A stretch of 64,000 nucleotides of DNA from Polaribacter batillariae (GTDB taxonomy: Bacteria; Bacteroidota; Bacteroidia; Flavobacteriales; Flavobacteriaceae), in the NCBI RefSeq assembly GCF_017498485.1, contig NZ_CP071795.1:1116001-1180000 (forward strand), given 5' to 3'. Below the pieces are notes generated by a model. The model saw only the letters and a list, made by a program, of their open reading frames with translations, did not search any database and was not told where the DNA came from. The position numbers and the translations under genes were made by a program. How positions within the stretch are numbered: the first letter of the stretch is position 1; every line of letters begins with the position of its first letter. Positions 9,911-17,430 of this stretch are shown here, piece after piece.

Positions 9911-10756
9911 ATGGTAGGTATTGTGTCAAGTAGCTATTATAGAAAGCCTAGTGGTGGTAAAAAAGGAAATAAGCCAACTAAAGAGACCTTTCACAAGACT
10001 AAAGGCCTGGTATTGCAGGATGACGTAGTTGCAGCTATTAAAGAGGTTTTAAAGGATGAATTTATAGATTGTGGCTATAGATTAATGACCAGTTATTTAA
10101 ATAGAGACGGCTATACTATAAACCATAAAAAGCTATATAGAATTATGAAGGAAGAAGGTCTGTTGAAGCTTGACAATAGGATAGATAGAAGTGGTTCTGG
10201 ACGTAAATTTGTAAAGTTTAGAAAGGTTTATACTTCTAGACCTTTGGAGTGTTTAGAGATGGATATAAAGATGGTTTGGATACCAAGTGTAGGTAAAAAC
10301 GCTTATTTACTCTCGGTTATTGACGTTCACACACGTAGAATATTGAAAGACTATTTTTCCTTTAATATCAAACAAAATCACGTAATAGCGCTATTATCTG
10401 CATTGTTTGAAGATTGTGATTATCCCAATAATGTAGTTATTAGGAGTGATAATGGCAGTCAATTTATAGCAAAAAAAGTGCGTGAATATTTAGGATTAAT
10501 CGGAGTACAACAAGAATTTACACACATTGCGACTCCAGAAGAGAATGCACATATTGAAGCATACCACGGAATATTAAAAAAAGAAGTATTCAAAAGGTTC
10601 GATTATCAATATTTTGGAGAAATAGAGCAAATACTAAAACGCTACGTGAAATTTTACAATAATAGAAGGATCCATGGTCTATTAGGACGAATAACTCCAA
10701 TGGAAAAATGGAGTCAAGATAAACACCTTATTAGAAGAAATAAATTAACAGCTTAA
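9911..10756 (+). CDS. IS3-family transposase OrfB (DDE integrase core)
   Basis: 281 residues as written from the internal ATG. It has the HTH_21-like segment (ECGYRL-type: DEFIDCGYRLMTSYLNRDGY) and an rve integrase core with the catalytic triad: first Asp in LECLEMDIKMVW, second Asp in VVIRSDNGSQF, and Glu in EENAHIEAYHGILKKE. It ends with the typical YNNRRIHGLLG...PMEKW motif. It is in the -1 frame relative to orfA and is probably made mainly as an OrfAB fusion. Transcribed opposite to the interrupted M56 gene. Confidence 0.93.
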   Translation: MVGIVSSSYYRKPSGGKKGNKPTKETFHKTKGLVLQDDVVAAIKEVLKDEFIDCGYRLMTSYLNRDGYTINHKKLYRIMKEEGLLKLDNRIDRSGSGRKFVKFRKVYTSRPLECLEMDIKMVWIPSVGKNAYLLSVIDVHTRRILKDYFSFNIKQNHVIALLSALFEDCDYPNNVVIRSDNGSQFIAKKVREYLGLIGVQQEFTHIATPEENAHIEAYHGILKKEVFKRFDYQYFGEIEQILKRYVKFYNNRRIHGLLGRITPMEKWSQDKHLIRRNKLTA

Positions 10757-10805
10757 TTAATAATCGAAATTTAAAAGATTACTCTTGTTTTATAGGGGTC
10801 AAAAC

Positions 10806-10856
10806 AGCCAAGAATAGCATTTGAAATAAAATGACTTGAATTATATAATTTATCAT
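10806..10856 (-). pseudogene. 5' stub of the interrupted M56 peptidase gene
   Basis: From an ATG at 10856 the minus strand reads MINYIIQVILFQMLFLA up to the IS3 border. Adding the right-hand fragment gives ...FLALYDFILSKETFF, a natural first membrane helix and loop for an M56 sensor. The stub would start translation as the native gene did but now runs into the insertion sequence. Confidence 0.85.
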
Positions 10857-10937
10857 TGTTTTTTGTTTTTTAAATTTTCCTCAAAAAGACTTTAAGTCAG
10901 TACATTTTTTATACGAATATAAAAACACAGGGTTTTA

Positions 10938-11065
<128 letters not shown>

Positions 11066-11067
<2 letters not shown>

Positions 11068-11425
11068 ACTTCTTATTCACTTCTTTTAAAATTGCTTCTA
11101 ATTCTTTAACATCCATTTTATTTTCTTTTACAAAAAAGGAAACCATACTTTTAAACGAGCCGTTAAAATAACCGTTCATTAATTTGTGTAAACTTTGGTT
11201 GCTATAGGTTTCTTTATCGATTATTGGATAATAAATAAAACCTCTACCTACAGCTTTATGAGCTACAAATTCTTTATTTTCTAAAATTCTTATAATCGTA
11301 GAAACAGTATTATAAGCGGGTTTTGGTTTGGGCAATTTATCGATAACCTCTTTTACAGAAGCTTTTTCTAAATCCCACAAAACCTGCATTATCTGCTCCT
11401 CTGCTTTTGTTAATTGTTTGTTCAT
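11066..11425 (-). CDS. BlaI/MecI-family transcriptional repressor
   Basis: 119-residue winged-helix repressor. The family pattern is clear: [20 protein letters not shown], then the recognition region [20 protein letters not shown], then the wing [10 protein letters not shown], and a C-terminal dimerisation helix. BlaI proteins repress their own operon and are cleaved when the M56 partner is activated. Here the partner is the IS-split gene downstream, so the repressor may now be locked on. The palindrome at 11677-11712 upstream is a good candidate for its operator. The gene is separated from the M56 gene by the heptanucleotide array, whereas family members often sit end to end. Confidence 0.93.
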
Positions 11426-11436
11426 TTTTTAGATGT

Positions 11437-11651
11437 TTATTTTTTACTTAACCAATACATTAAATTTCTTATAAATCGAATGTTATTAGGAGCGCTTTCT
11501 GCGTGAAAACCAAACTTAAACGTCCCAGAATTATTCGTTAGTGTTTGCGCTGTAAACACTGCTGCTTCTCCAAAAACGGTTATTTTCCCTTACCAAATTT
11601 TACAATAAAAATGGTTATCAATAACAACGCTTGAAGAACTATTTTTTGCAT
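11437..11651 (-). pseudogene. Deletion remnant of an exported protein (start and last ~50 codons only)
   Basis: An ATG at 11651 opens with a signal-like helix (MQKIVLQALLLITIFIV) and soon meets TAA. Right after it, in the neighbouring frame, the sequence reads ITVFGEAAVFTAQTLTNN and ends with NIRFIRNLMYWLSKK and a stop at 11437-11439. This looks like the C-terminal end of a DUF4350/GATase-fold type protein, in which a FGEAAMFTAQ motif and a final helix ending in W-L are familiar to me; that family call is from memory and tentative. The middle of the gene has been deleted. It is the first gene after the putative operon promoter, upstream of blaI. Confidence 0.55.
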
Positions 11652-11670
11652 AATTTTTTTTTTAACCACA

Positions 11671-11678
11671 CAAATATA
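11671..11678 (-). promoter_or_regulatory. -7 box (TATATTTG) of the blaI operon
   Basis: Minus-strand TATATTTG matches the Bacteroidetes -7 consensus TAnnTTTG. It lies 20 bp upstream of the remnant gene start and touches the large palindrome at 11677-11712. No clear TTG is found 19-21 bp further upstream. Confidence 0.45.
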
Positions 11679-11712
11679 ACTAAAAAATTAGTTTAAACTA
11701 ATTTTTTAGTTA
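11677..11712. promoter_or_regulatory. Perfect 36-bp palindrome, candidate BlaI operator
   Basis: The sequence is a perfect palindrome made of two 16-bp dyads, each AACTAA-N4-TTAGTT, separated by TA and flanked by T and A. It covers the position expected for the upstream half of the blaI-operon promoter, next to the -7 box. BlaI/MecI repressors bind paired dyads at their own promoters, so two adjacent dyads fit autoregulation. It also lies about 50 bp before the divergent DUF456 gene and could affect it. Assignment to BlaI is inference from position. Confidence 0.6.
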
Positions 11713-11762
11713 AAAATATGTAACAAAGGTTTTGTATTTTCGTCTTACAATTAAAATAAACT

Positions 11763-12263
11763 ATGGATATTCTTTTGCTTTTTATTGGTTTTATATTAGT
11801 ATTATTAGGTATAGTAGGCTCTTTTTTACCCATTTTACCTGGTCCTTTAACAGGTTGGATTGGTTTATTGGTACTGCATTTTACATCTGTAATACCAATG
11901 AATTGGAATTTTTTAGGAATTACCTTAGGCGTTGCCGTTCTTATTTGGGTGCTCGATTATATAATTCCTGCAATTGGAACCAAGCGTTTTGGTGGAAGTA
12001 AATATGGCGTTTATGGAACCACAATAGGTTTAGTTATTGGTTTGCTTACCCCTATTCCTTTTGGTATTTTAATTGGCGCTTTCTTTGGAGCTCTTATAGG
12101 CGAATTAATATACGATAGTAAAGACACCAACAGAGCAATAAAAGCCTCTTTCGGCTCTTTTATTGGATTGCTAGCTTCTGCAACCATTAAATTTTCTGTG
12201 GCTGTGGTTTTTGTTATTTTATTTTTAATGAAGTTTTGGCAATTTAAAGGAGATTTCTTTTAA
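11763..12263 (+). CDS. DUF456-family membrane protein
   Basis: 166 residues, almost entirely membrane helices, with the family's glycine-rich first part (LLGIVGSFLPILPGPLTGWI) and the GTKRFGGSKYGVYG segment about residue 78-92 followed by two glycine-zipper-like helices (GILIGAFFGALIGEL). DUF456 proteins are small inner-membrane proteins without a settled function. It is divergent from the BlaI operon. A near-match to a -7 box (TATTTTCG) lies about 25 bp upstream of the start. Confidence 0.88.
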   Translation: MDILLLFIGFILVLLGIVGSFLPILPGPLTGWIGLLVLHFTSVIPMNWNFLGITLGVAVLIWVLDYIIPAIGTKRFGGSKYGVYGTTIGLVIGLLTPIPFGILIGAFFGALIGELIYDSKDTNRAIKASFGSFIGLLASATIKFSVAVVFVILFLMKFWQFKGDFF

Positions 12264-12545
12264 TTTTCACTGTTTTTAACCAAAAAAATCCTCGAAGCGA
12301 TGCCTAGGGATTTGCCCTAAAACTGTTATTCAAGTAAAAACGGAAATACCAAGAAATAAAAACTCTTTTAAACAAAAAAAGCGACCCTTTTAAGGGAAGC
12401 TTTCCATTGGTTAACAAAACCAAGACACTTTTTCTAAAGTGCCAAACAACACAACTAAATGCTACTTCAACAAAAAGTAGCATGCAAATATACAACGATT
12501 TCGTATTTCCGCAAATAATAATCTGCATTTTATTAATACCGCCAA
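12264..12545. other. Hairpin-rich intergenic region
   Basis: No protein gene is credible here. Several small inverted repeats follow one another: TAGGG...CCCTA near 12303-12318, CCCTTTTAAGGG-type near 12385-12400, CACTTT/AAAGTG near 12425-12442, and ATGCTACT/AGTAGCAT near 12460-12484. It could be a degenerate copy of an intergenic REP-like repeat or a structured RNA transcribed from the minus strand. I can support the inverted repeats but not a function. Confidence 0.4.
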
Positions 12546-12576
12546 TTGCCTAATTCTTTTATAGATTGTATCTTTG
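12546..12576 (+). promoter_or_regulatory. Promoter of lysS (Bacteroidetes type)
   Basis: TTG at 12546-12548, a 20-nt spacer, then TATCTTTG at 12569-12576, an exact match to TAnnTTTG. Transcription would start near 12583, leaving a leader of about 30 nt before the lysS ATG. Confidence 0.65.
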
Positions 12577-12612
12577 CAACCTTTATAAAAACAGAACCTA
12601 ATACCATACAAA

Positions 12613-14310
12613 ATGCAATTATCAGAACAAGAAGTTGTACGTAGAGAAAAGCTTGTAAAATTAAGAGATTTGGGCATCAACCCTTATCCTGCAGATTTGT
12701 TTCCAATCGATTCAAATTCAAAAGAAATAAAACAGCACTTTTCTGAAGGTAAACAGGTAATTATTGCTGGTAGATTAATGTCGCGTAGAATTCAAGGGAA
12801 AGCTTCTTTTGCAGAGTTACAAGATGGTGAAGGAAGAATTCAGGTGTATTTTAATCGTGATGAAATTTGTACAGGTGAAGACAAAACTTTGTACAACGAG
12901 GTTTATAAAAAACTATTAGATATTGGTGATTTTATAGGAATTACAGGAACACTTTTTACTACTAAAGTAGGCGAAAAAACAGTAATGGTAAAAAGCTTTA
13001 AGTTACTTTCTAAAGCATTAAAACCCTTACCTTTACCAAAAACAGATGCAGAAGGCAATACTTTTGACGAGTTTAACGATCCCGAATTACGTTACAGACA
13101 ACGTTATGCAGATTTAGTGGTAAATCCGCACGTAAAAGAGGTTTTTATAAAACGTACAAAATTATTTAATGCCATGCGTTCTTTTTTTAATAACGCGGGT
13201 TATTTCGAAGTAGAAACCCCGGTTTTACAGCCCATTCCTGGAGGTGCTGCAGCAAGACCTTTTATTACGCATCACAATTCGTTAGACATTCCTTTGTATA
13301 TGAGAATTGCCAACGAACTGTATTTAAAACGGTTAATTGTAGGTGGTTTCGATGGAGTTTACGAATTCTCGAAAAACTTTAGAAACGAAGGAATGGACAG
13401 AACACATAATCCTGAATTTACAGCCATGGAAATCTATGTTTCTTACAAAGATTACAATTGGATGATGGATTTTTGTGAACGCTTGTTAGAACATTGTGCC
13501 ATTGCTGTAAACGGAACTTCAGAAGCTACTTTTGGCGAACATAAAATTAACTTTAAAGCGCCTTACAAACGAATTTCTATGCGCGATTCTATTTTAGAAT
13601 TTACAGGTTTTGATATTTATGATAAAACTGAGGATGAAATTAGAACCGCAGCAAAATCGATGCATATCGAAGTGGATGAAACCATGGGAAAAGGAAAATT
13701 AATTGATGAAATTTTCGGCGAGAAATGCGAAGGAAACTACATTCAACCAACTTTTATTACAGATTACCCAAAAGAAATGTCTCCACTGTGTAAAGAACAT
13801 AGAGACAATCCAGAACTAACAGAACGTTTCGAATTAATGGTTTGTGGTAAAGAAATTGCCAATGCCTATTCAGAATTAAACGACCCAATTGACCAACGCC
13901 AACGTTTTGAACATCAGTTAAAATTAGCTGCAAAAGGAGATGATGAAGCTACCGAATTTATAGATTACGATTTTTTACGTGCTTTAGAATATGGTATGCC
14001 TCCAACATCAGGAATGGGAATTGGTATGGATAGGTTAATTATGTTTTTAACCAACAACCAATCTATACAAGAAGTATTATTTTTCCCACAAATGCGTCCT
14101 GAGAAAAAAACGCCTTCTGTCGAGTTAAATGACGAAGAAAAAACAGTCTTGGCAATGATTGCAAAAGTAGAGAAAATAGATTTAAACGAGTTAAAAACGC
14201 AATCGGGCTTGTCTAACAAAAAATGGGACAAAACCATTAAAGGTTTAACTAAAAAAGAAGTTGCGAAAGTTTCTAAAACAAACGAAGGTTTGTTTGTGGA
14301 AGCTTTGTAA
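12613..14310 (+). CDS. lysS: Lysyl-tRNA synthetase, class II
   Basis: 565 residues; charges tRNA-Lys with lysine in the cytoplasm. N-terminal OB-fold anticodon-binding domain (about 45-150: AGRLMSRRIQGKASFAELQD), then class II core with motif 2 (FRNEGMDRTHNPEFTAMEIY near residue 255) and motif 3 (GMGIGMDRLIMFLT near residue 475). Usual LysRS is about 500 residues; the extra 60 residues at the C-terminus (from ELNDEEKTVLAMIAKVEKID) form a small helical, lysine-rich appendix that I recall from flavobacterial LysRS. Its own promoter and terminator flank it, so it is monocistronic. Confidence 0.97.
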   Translation: MQLSEQEVVRREKLVKLRDLGINPYPADLFPIDSNSKEIKQHFSEGKQVIIAGRLMSRRIQGKASFAELQDGEGRIQVYFNRDEICTGEDKTLYNEVYKKLLDIGDFIGITGTLFTTKVGEKTVMVKSFKLLSKALKPLPLPKTDAEGNTFDEFNDPELRYRQRYADLVVNPHVKEVFIKRTKLFNAMRSFFNNAGYFEVETPVLQPIPGGAAARPFITHHNSLDIPLYMRIANELYLKRLIVGGFDGVYEFSKNFRNEGMDRTHNPEFTAMEIYVSYKDYNWMMDFCERLLEHCAIAVNGTSEATFGEHKINFKAPYKRISMRDSILEFTGFDIYDKTEDEIRTAAKSMHIEVDETMGKGKLIDEIFGEKCEGNYIQPTFITDYPKEMSPLCKEHRDNPELTERFELMVCGKEIANAYSELNDPIDQRQRFEHQLKLAAKGDDEATEFIDYDFLRALEYGMPPTSGMGIGMDRLIMFLTNNQSIQEVLFFPQMRPEKKTPSVELNDEEKTVLAMIAKVEKIDLNELKTQSGLSNKKWDKTIKGLTKKEVAKVSKTNEGLFVEAL

Positions 14311-14334
14311 AAGTTTTTTAAAGTATAAGATGAA

Positions 14335-14365
14335 AAGGAATTACAGAAATGTAGTTCCTTTTTTT
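14335..14365 (+). terminator. Rho-independent terminator of lysS
   Basis: Stem AAGGAATTAC (14335-14344) with GTAGTTCCTT (14351-14360), one G-T pair, 6-nt loop, followed by a T run. It lies 25 bp past the lysS stop. Confidence 0.8.
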
Positions 14366-14404
14366 GTTTAAAAAAACTAACTTCGCTTTTAGTAAGTTTA
14401 CAAA

Positions 14405-15328
14405 ATGCAAATAAAAGAATATCAAAAAATAATTACGGAAATTTATTCCAACATAAAAAATGTCGAAGACATTGGTAAGGTAGCTAATTATATTCCAGAA
14501 TTAGGAAGTGTTTCTGCGGATAATTTCGGCATACACATCACTAAAATAAATAACGAAACTTTTGGTATTGGCAATTTCGAAGAAAAATTTTCTATACAAA
14601 GTATTTCTAAAATACTAACCCTTGCTTTGGCCTATAAACTAGAAGGCGAAAAATTATGGCAAAGAGTAGATGTAGAACCTTCTGGAAACCCTTTTAATTC
14701 GTTACAACAATTAGAATCTGACAACGGAATTCCAAGAAACCCATTTATAAATGCAGGCGCCATTGTAGTTTGCGATGTTTTAATAAGCCATTTAGAAAAC
14801 CCAAAAGAAGAATTTTTAGCTTTTTGCAGAGAATTATCAAACAATGCTACATTAAATTATTCCGAAAAAGTAGCCAAGTCAGAAAAAAATACAGGTTTTA
14901 GAAATGTCGCTCTGTGTAATTTTATAAAGTCTTTTGGTAATATAAAAAATAATGTCGATAAAGTCTTAGACTTCTATTTTTATATCTGCTCTTTAGAGAT
15001 GAGCTGCAAAGAATTATCTAAAATATTTTTGTTTTTAGCAGATAATAACTTTAAAACCCACAAAGAAAAAAGAGTAATTACAAAAAGCCAAGTAAAGAGA
15101 ATTAATGCAATTATGCTAACTTGTGGTTTTTATGATGAGTCTGGTGAGTTTGCTTTTAGAGTTGGCTTATCTGGAAAAAGTGGTGTTGGTGGAGGAATTG
15201 TCGCGATTCATCCAAATGGATTTTGTATTGCAGTTTGGAGCCCAAAATTAAATAAAAAAGGAAACTCTTACAAAGGAATGTTGTTTTTAGAGCATTTTAC
15301 AACAAAAACAGCTTGCTCTATTTTTTAA
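14405..15328 (+). CDS. glsA: Glutaminase
   Basis: 307 residues, the usual length for serine-dependent beta-lactamase-fold glutaminases that hydrolyse glutamine to glutamate and ammonia. Key motifs are visible: SVSADNFGIHI, the catalytic S-x-x-K in FSIQSISKILTLALAY (about residues 60-75), NPFINAGAIVVCD, and the C-terminal GLSGKSGVGGGIVAIHP. It stands alone between the lysS terminator and the TPR gene. A reaction product role in nitrogen supply or acid tolerance is known for the family; nothing in the context narrows it. Confidence 0.95.
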   Translation: MQIKEYQKIITEIYSNIKNVEDIGKVANYIPELGSVSADNFGIHITKINNETFGIGNFEEKFSIQSISKILTLALAYKLEGEKLWQRVDVEPSGNPFNSLQQLESDNGIPRNPFINAGAIVVCDVLISHLENPKEEFLAFCRELSNNATLNYSEKVAKSEKNTGFRNVALCNFIKSFGNIKNNVDKVLDFYFYICSLEMSCKELSKIFLFLADNNFKTHKEKRVITKSQVKRINAIMLTCGFYDESGEFAFRVGLSGKSGVGGGIVAIHPNGFCIAVWSPKLNKKGNSYKGMLFLEHFTTKTACSIF

Positions 15329-15341
15329 AACTAATTTGTCA

Positions 15342-15363
15342 GTTTCAATAAAATTGAAGAACT
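15342..15363. repeat. Left copy of a 22-bp direct repeat flanking the T9SS-sorted TPR gene
   Basis: 22 bases beginning TTTCAATAAAATTGAAG are repeated identically at 16858-16879. The unit contains its own inverted repeat (TTCAAT/ATTGAA). The two copies bracket the gene at 15439-16827. Confidence 0.75.
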
Positions 15364-15438
15364 TTTCCTACATTAATAGAGGTAAAATATAAAAAAATCA
15401 ACTATTTACTTAAATACCAGAAAATTAACACACAAAAT

Positions 15439-16827
15439 ATGTTGCAAAAAAATAAAATCTTCTTATTTATATTTTTTCTGTTACTACACTTAAACTCACT
15501 TTCGCAAGAAAACAAAGTTGTTAGGGGTTATTTTAAAGATAGTATTGTTTCTATAGAAAGTTGGTTTGGCGATGATAATAAATTAGATAGCTTAAAAACG
15601 TATTATCTTTCTGGGAACAAAAAAGAAATTTTCTATTATAATAATGATGAAAAAATTCACGGAAACTGTTTTCAATTTAACGATAAAAATAAAAAAATAG
15701 TTACTTGGGAATTTAAGAATGGTAAACTTGTAAATAGAAATGATTTCGCTTTAGAATTTAATCAAAAGAACAAGAAAAAAGTTCGCAATAATATTAATAC
15801 TTTAAAAGGTATTAATAAAAGAACTGAATTTAATCCTAAAACTTTAAAAGATTTTTATATAAGAGCTGTTGCCAGAAAAAGATTGGGAAATACTTTTTTA
15901 GCTCTGCAGGACTTTCAAAATGCAGAGAGATTTATACATCGAAAAAGTGTTCGAGAAAAAGTTTCTCCAAAACTTAAAAGTGATTTATATAGTCAATTAG
16001 GTGCTATTTTTGCTGAATTTGAAAATGAAGATTTAGCAATTCACTATAAATTAAAAGCAATAGATCAATTTCCAGAAAATTATACTTATAAGTATAATTT
16101 AGGTGCTTATTTATTTCAAATTAAATCTTATAGATTAGCAATAACCTACTTTAATAAAGTGAAAGAAAAATGGAAAAAGCATGCTTTTTCTAATTGGATT
16201 TTGGGCGCTATTTATTCCGATTTTCAAGATTATGAAAAAGCACTGGAATTTATAAATTTAGCCTTCGAAAAAGAAGCTAATTTAAATAAATTTGGAGACG
16301 GTAAAGCCGAATTAGATATTAGAACCATTAGAGGTTTTATATTACACAAATTAAATAGAACTGATGAAGGAATTACAGATTTAGAAGAAGCTTTAAAAAT
16401 TAATAAAGAAAATTCTTATGCAAATAAAAATTTAGGAGTTATATATAATGAATTAGGGGAGTTCGAGAAATCTCTTAAATATTTAAACAAAGCAAAAGAA
16501 TTAAACTACACTCAAAAATATGATTCTAACGATTTAAATTATTATTTAGAAAATTCCATCAACTATACAATAGCAAAACCATTACCAAGTTTAGCCGATT
16601 TACCTTACCTAAGCCCTAACCCTGTAAGCACTAATTTTACTATTAAAAATTATTCTTCCGATCATTTTCGATATAAAATACTCGACTACAATACTAATGT
16701 AATTCAACAAGGTGTCTCAAAAAAAGTAGATTTTAATATTTCTGAATTACCAAAAGGACTTTATACTTTTATAACTTTAGACAATAAAACACAAGTAAAA
16801 AATACTTTCAAAATTATTAAAAATTAA
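15439..16827 (+). CDS. Secreted TPR protein with type IX secretion C-terminal sorting domain
   Basis: 462 residues. Signal peptide (ends HLNSLSQ), a short MORN/toxin-antidote-like segment (YYLSGNKKEIFYYNNDEKIH), then several TPR units between about 130 and 365 (for example NSYANKNLGVIYNELGEFEK). The last 75 residues start at YLSPNPVSTNFTIKNYS and end NTFKIIKN, matching the type A T9SS sorting domain, so the protein is probably delivered to the cell surface by the T9SS whose core is encoded at 32.9-37.4 kb. Function unknown. It is bracketed by a 22-bp direct repeat, so it may be a duplicated or mobile cassette. Confidence 0.85.
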   Translation: MLQKNKIFLFIFFLLLHLNSLSQENKVVRGYFKDSIVSIESWFGDDNKLDSLKTYYLSGNKKEIFYYNNDEKIHGNCFQFNDKNKKIVTWEFKNGKLVNRNDFALEFNQKNKKKVRNNINTLKGINKRTEFNPKTLKDFYIRAVARKRLGNTFLALQDFQNAERFIHRKSVREKVSPKLKSDLYSQLGAIFAEFENEDLAIHYKLKAIDQFPENYTYKYNLGAYLFQIKSYRLAITYFNKVKEKWKKHAFSNWILGAIYSDFQDYEKALEFINLAFEKEANLNKFGDGKAELDIRTIRGFILHKLNRTDEGITDLEEALKINKENSYANKNLGVIYNELGEFEKSLKYLNKAKELNYTQKYDSNDLNYYLENSINYTIAKPLPSLADLPYLSPNPVSTNFTIKNYSSDHFRYKILDYNTNVIQQGVSKKVDFNISELPKGLYTFITLDNKTQVKNTFKIIKN

Positions 16828-16857
16828 TTTTATCAAATTGTAAAATTCTGTTACTAC

Positions 16858-16879
16858 TTTCAATAAAATTGAAGAACTT
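16858..16879. repeat. Right copy of the 22-bp direct repeat
   Basis: Identical to 15342-15363. A third, partial copy (ACTTTCAAT) follows at about 16885. The next 200 bases to the toxin remnant show no gene. Confidence 0.75.
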
Positions 16880-17085
16880 ACTACTTTCAATCAAAATTCA
16901 CGATATAAAAGTATCTCAACTATTTTCTTTTTTACTTTTTTATAAATCACTAAAAAGATATTGTGAGTGTATTAAGTTGCCATTAAATACCCGGAAATTC
17001 GTCTTCGAATCTAAAATTCTAGAATAAAACTTGCCTAATGTTATCTAATTAGCTAACTTTGTGTTAAATTCAGTACTTAGCAGAA

Positions 17086-17430
17086 TTGAGCAAATTTAAA
17101 CGGAAAATTGAAATTTATAAAAACCATTTTTGAGATTTTTATAATACGCAAGACAAAAATGTACAGGACAAAATTGATTGGACTGTAACAATGGTTCAAA
17201 CAACCAAAATTGTTCCTAACAAATTTTTAAAGCACCTAACTAACACAGATGGCCTTTGGGAAATGCGAGTGTCTGCGAATAAAGGAATTTTTAGAATATT
17301 TTGTTTTTTTGACAAAGGAAATTTGGTTATTCTGTTAAGTGGATTTCAAAAGAAAACGCAAAAAACACCTAAATCGGAATTAAAAAGAGCTGAAAAACTA
17401 AAAAAAGAGTATTATGAAGACAAAAAATAA
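17086..17430 (+). pseudogene. HigB-like (Gp49/DUF891) toxin, interrupted by an in-frame TGA
   Basis: In one frame from a TTG at 17086 the sequence reads SKFKRKIEIYKNHF, then TGA at 17131-17133, then DFYNTQDKNVQDKIDWTVT and on through DGLWEMRVSANKGIFRIFCF and LLSGFQKKTQKTPKSEL to the stop at 17430. This is the full-length arrangement of HigB-type mRNA interferases (about 110-115 residues). The first ATG after the stop codon is at 17191 and would give only 79 residues lacking the first helices. A TTA or TTG leucine codon changed to TGA would explain the lesion. The toxin is therefore probably inactive, unless the stop is read through or is a sequencing error. Confidence 0.72.

Larger units (their letters stand above)
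9488..10805 (+). mobile_element. IS3-family (IS150-like) insertion sequence
   Basis: About 1,318 bp element carrying overlapping orfA and orfB transposase frames. It is flanked by AGCCAA on both sides (9482-9487 and 10806-10811), which is coding sequence of the M56 gene and is the target duplication. The ends are imperfect inverted repeats (TTTAGCCCCT on the left; TTTGACCCCT read inward on the right). Both transposase frames and the slippery site are intact, so the copy looks recent and potentially active. Six bp is longer than the 3-4 bp usual for IS3 members, so the exact outer boundaries may be off by a few bases. Confidence 0.88.

Noticed and set aside
9488..10805. Integrative element or prophage
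   Set aside because: Only the IS3 OrfA/OrfB genes are present between the duplicated target bases; no integrase, relaxase or phage genes are seen.
11732..12001. Plus-strand frame overlapping the DUF456 gene
   Set aside because: Another frame of the DUF456 coding sequence with an unlikely, Cys/Arg-rich composition.
12264..12612. Lysine riboswitch or T-box upstream of lysS
   Set aside because: The promoter lies only about 30 nt before the start codon, so the hairpins are not in the lysS leader; no conserved lysine-riboswitch or T-box motif was recognised.
12304..12680. Two minus-strand open frames overlapping the start of lysS
   Set aside because: They cross the lysS promoter and several hairpins, resemble no protein and overlap each other.
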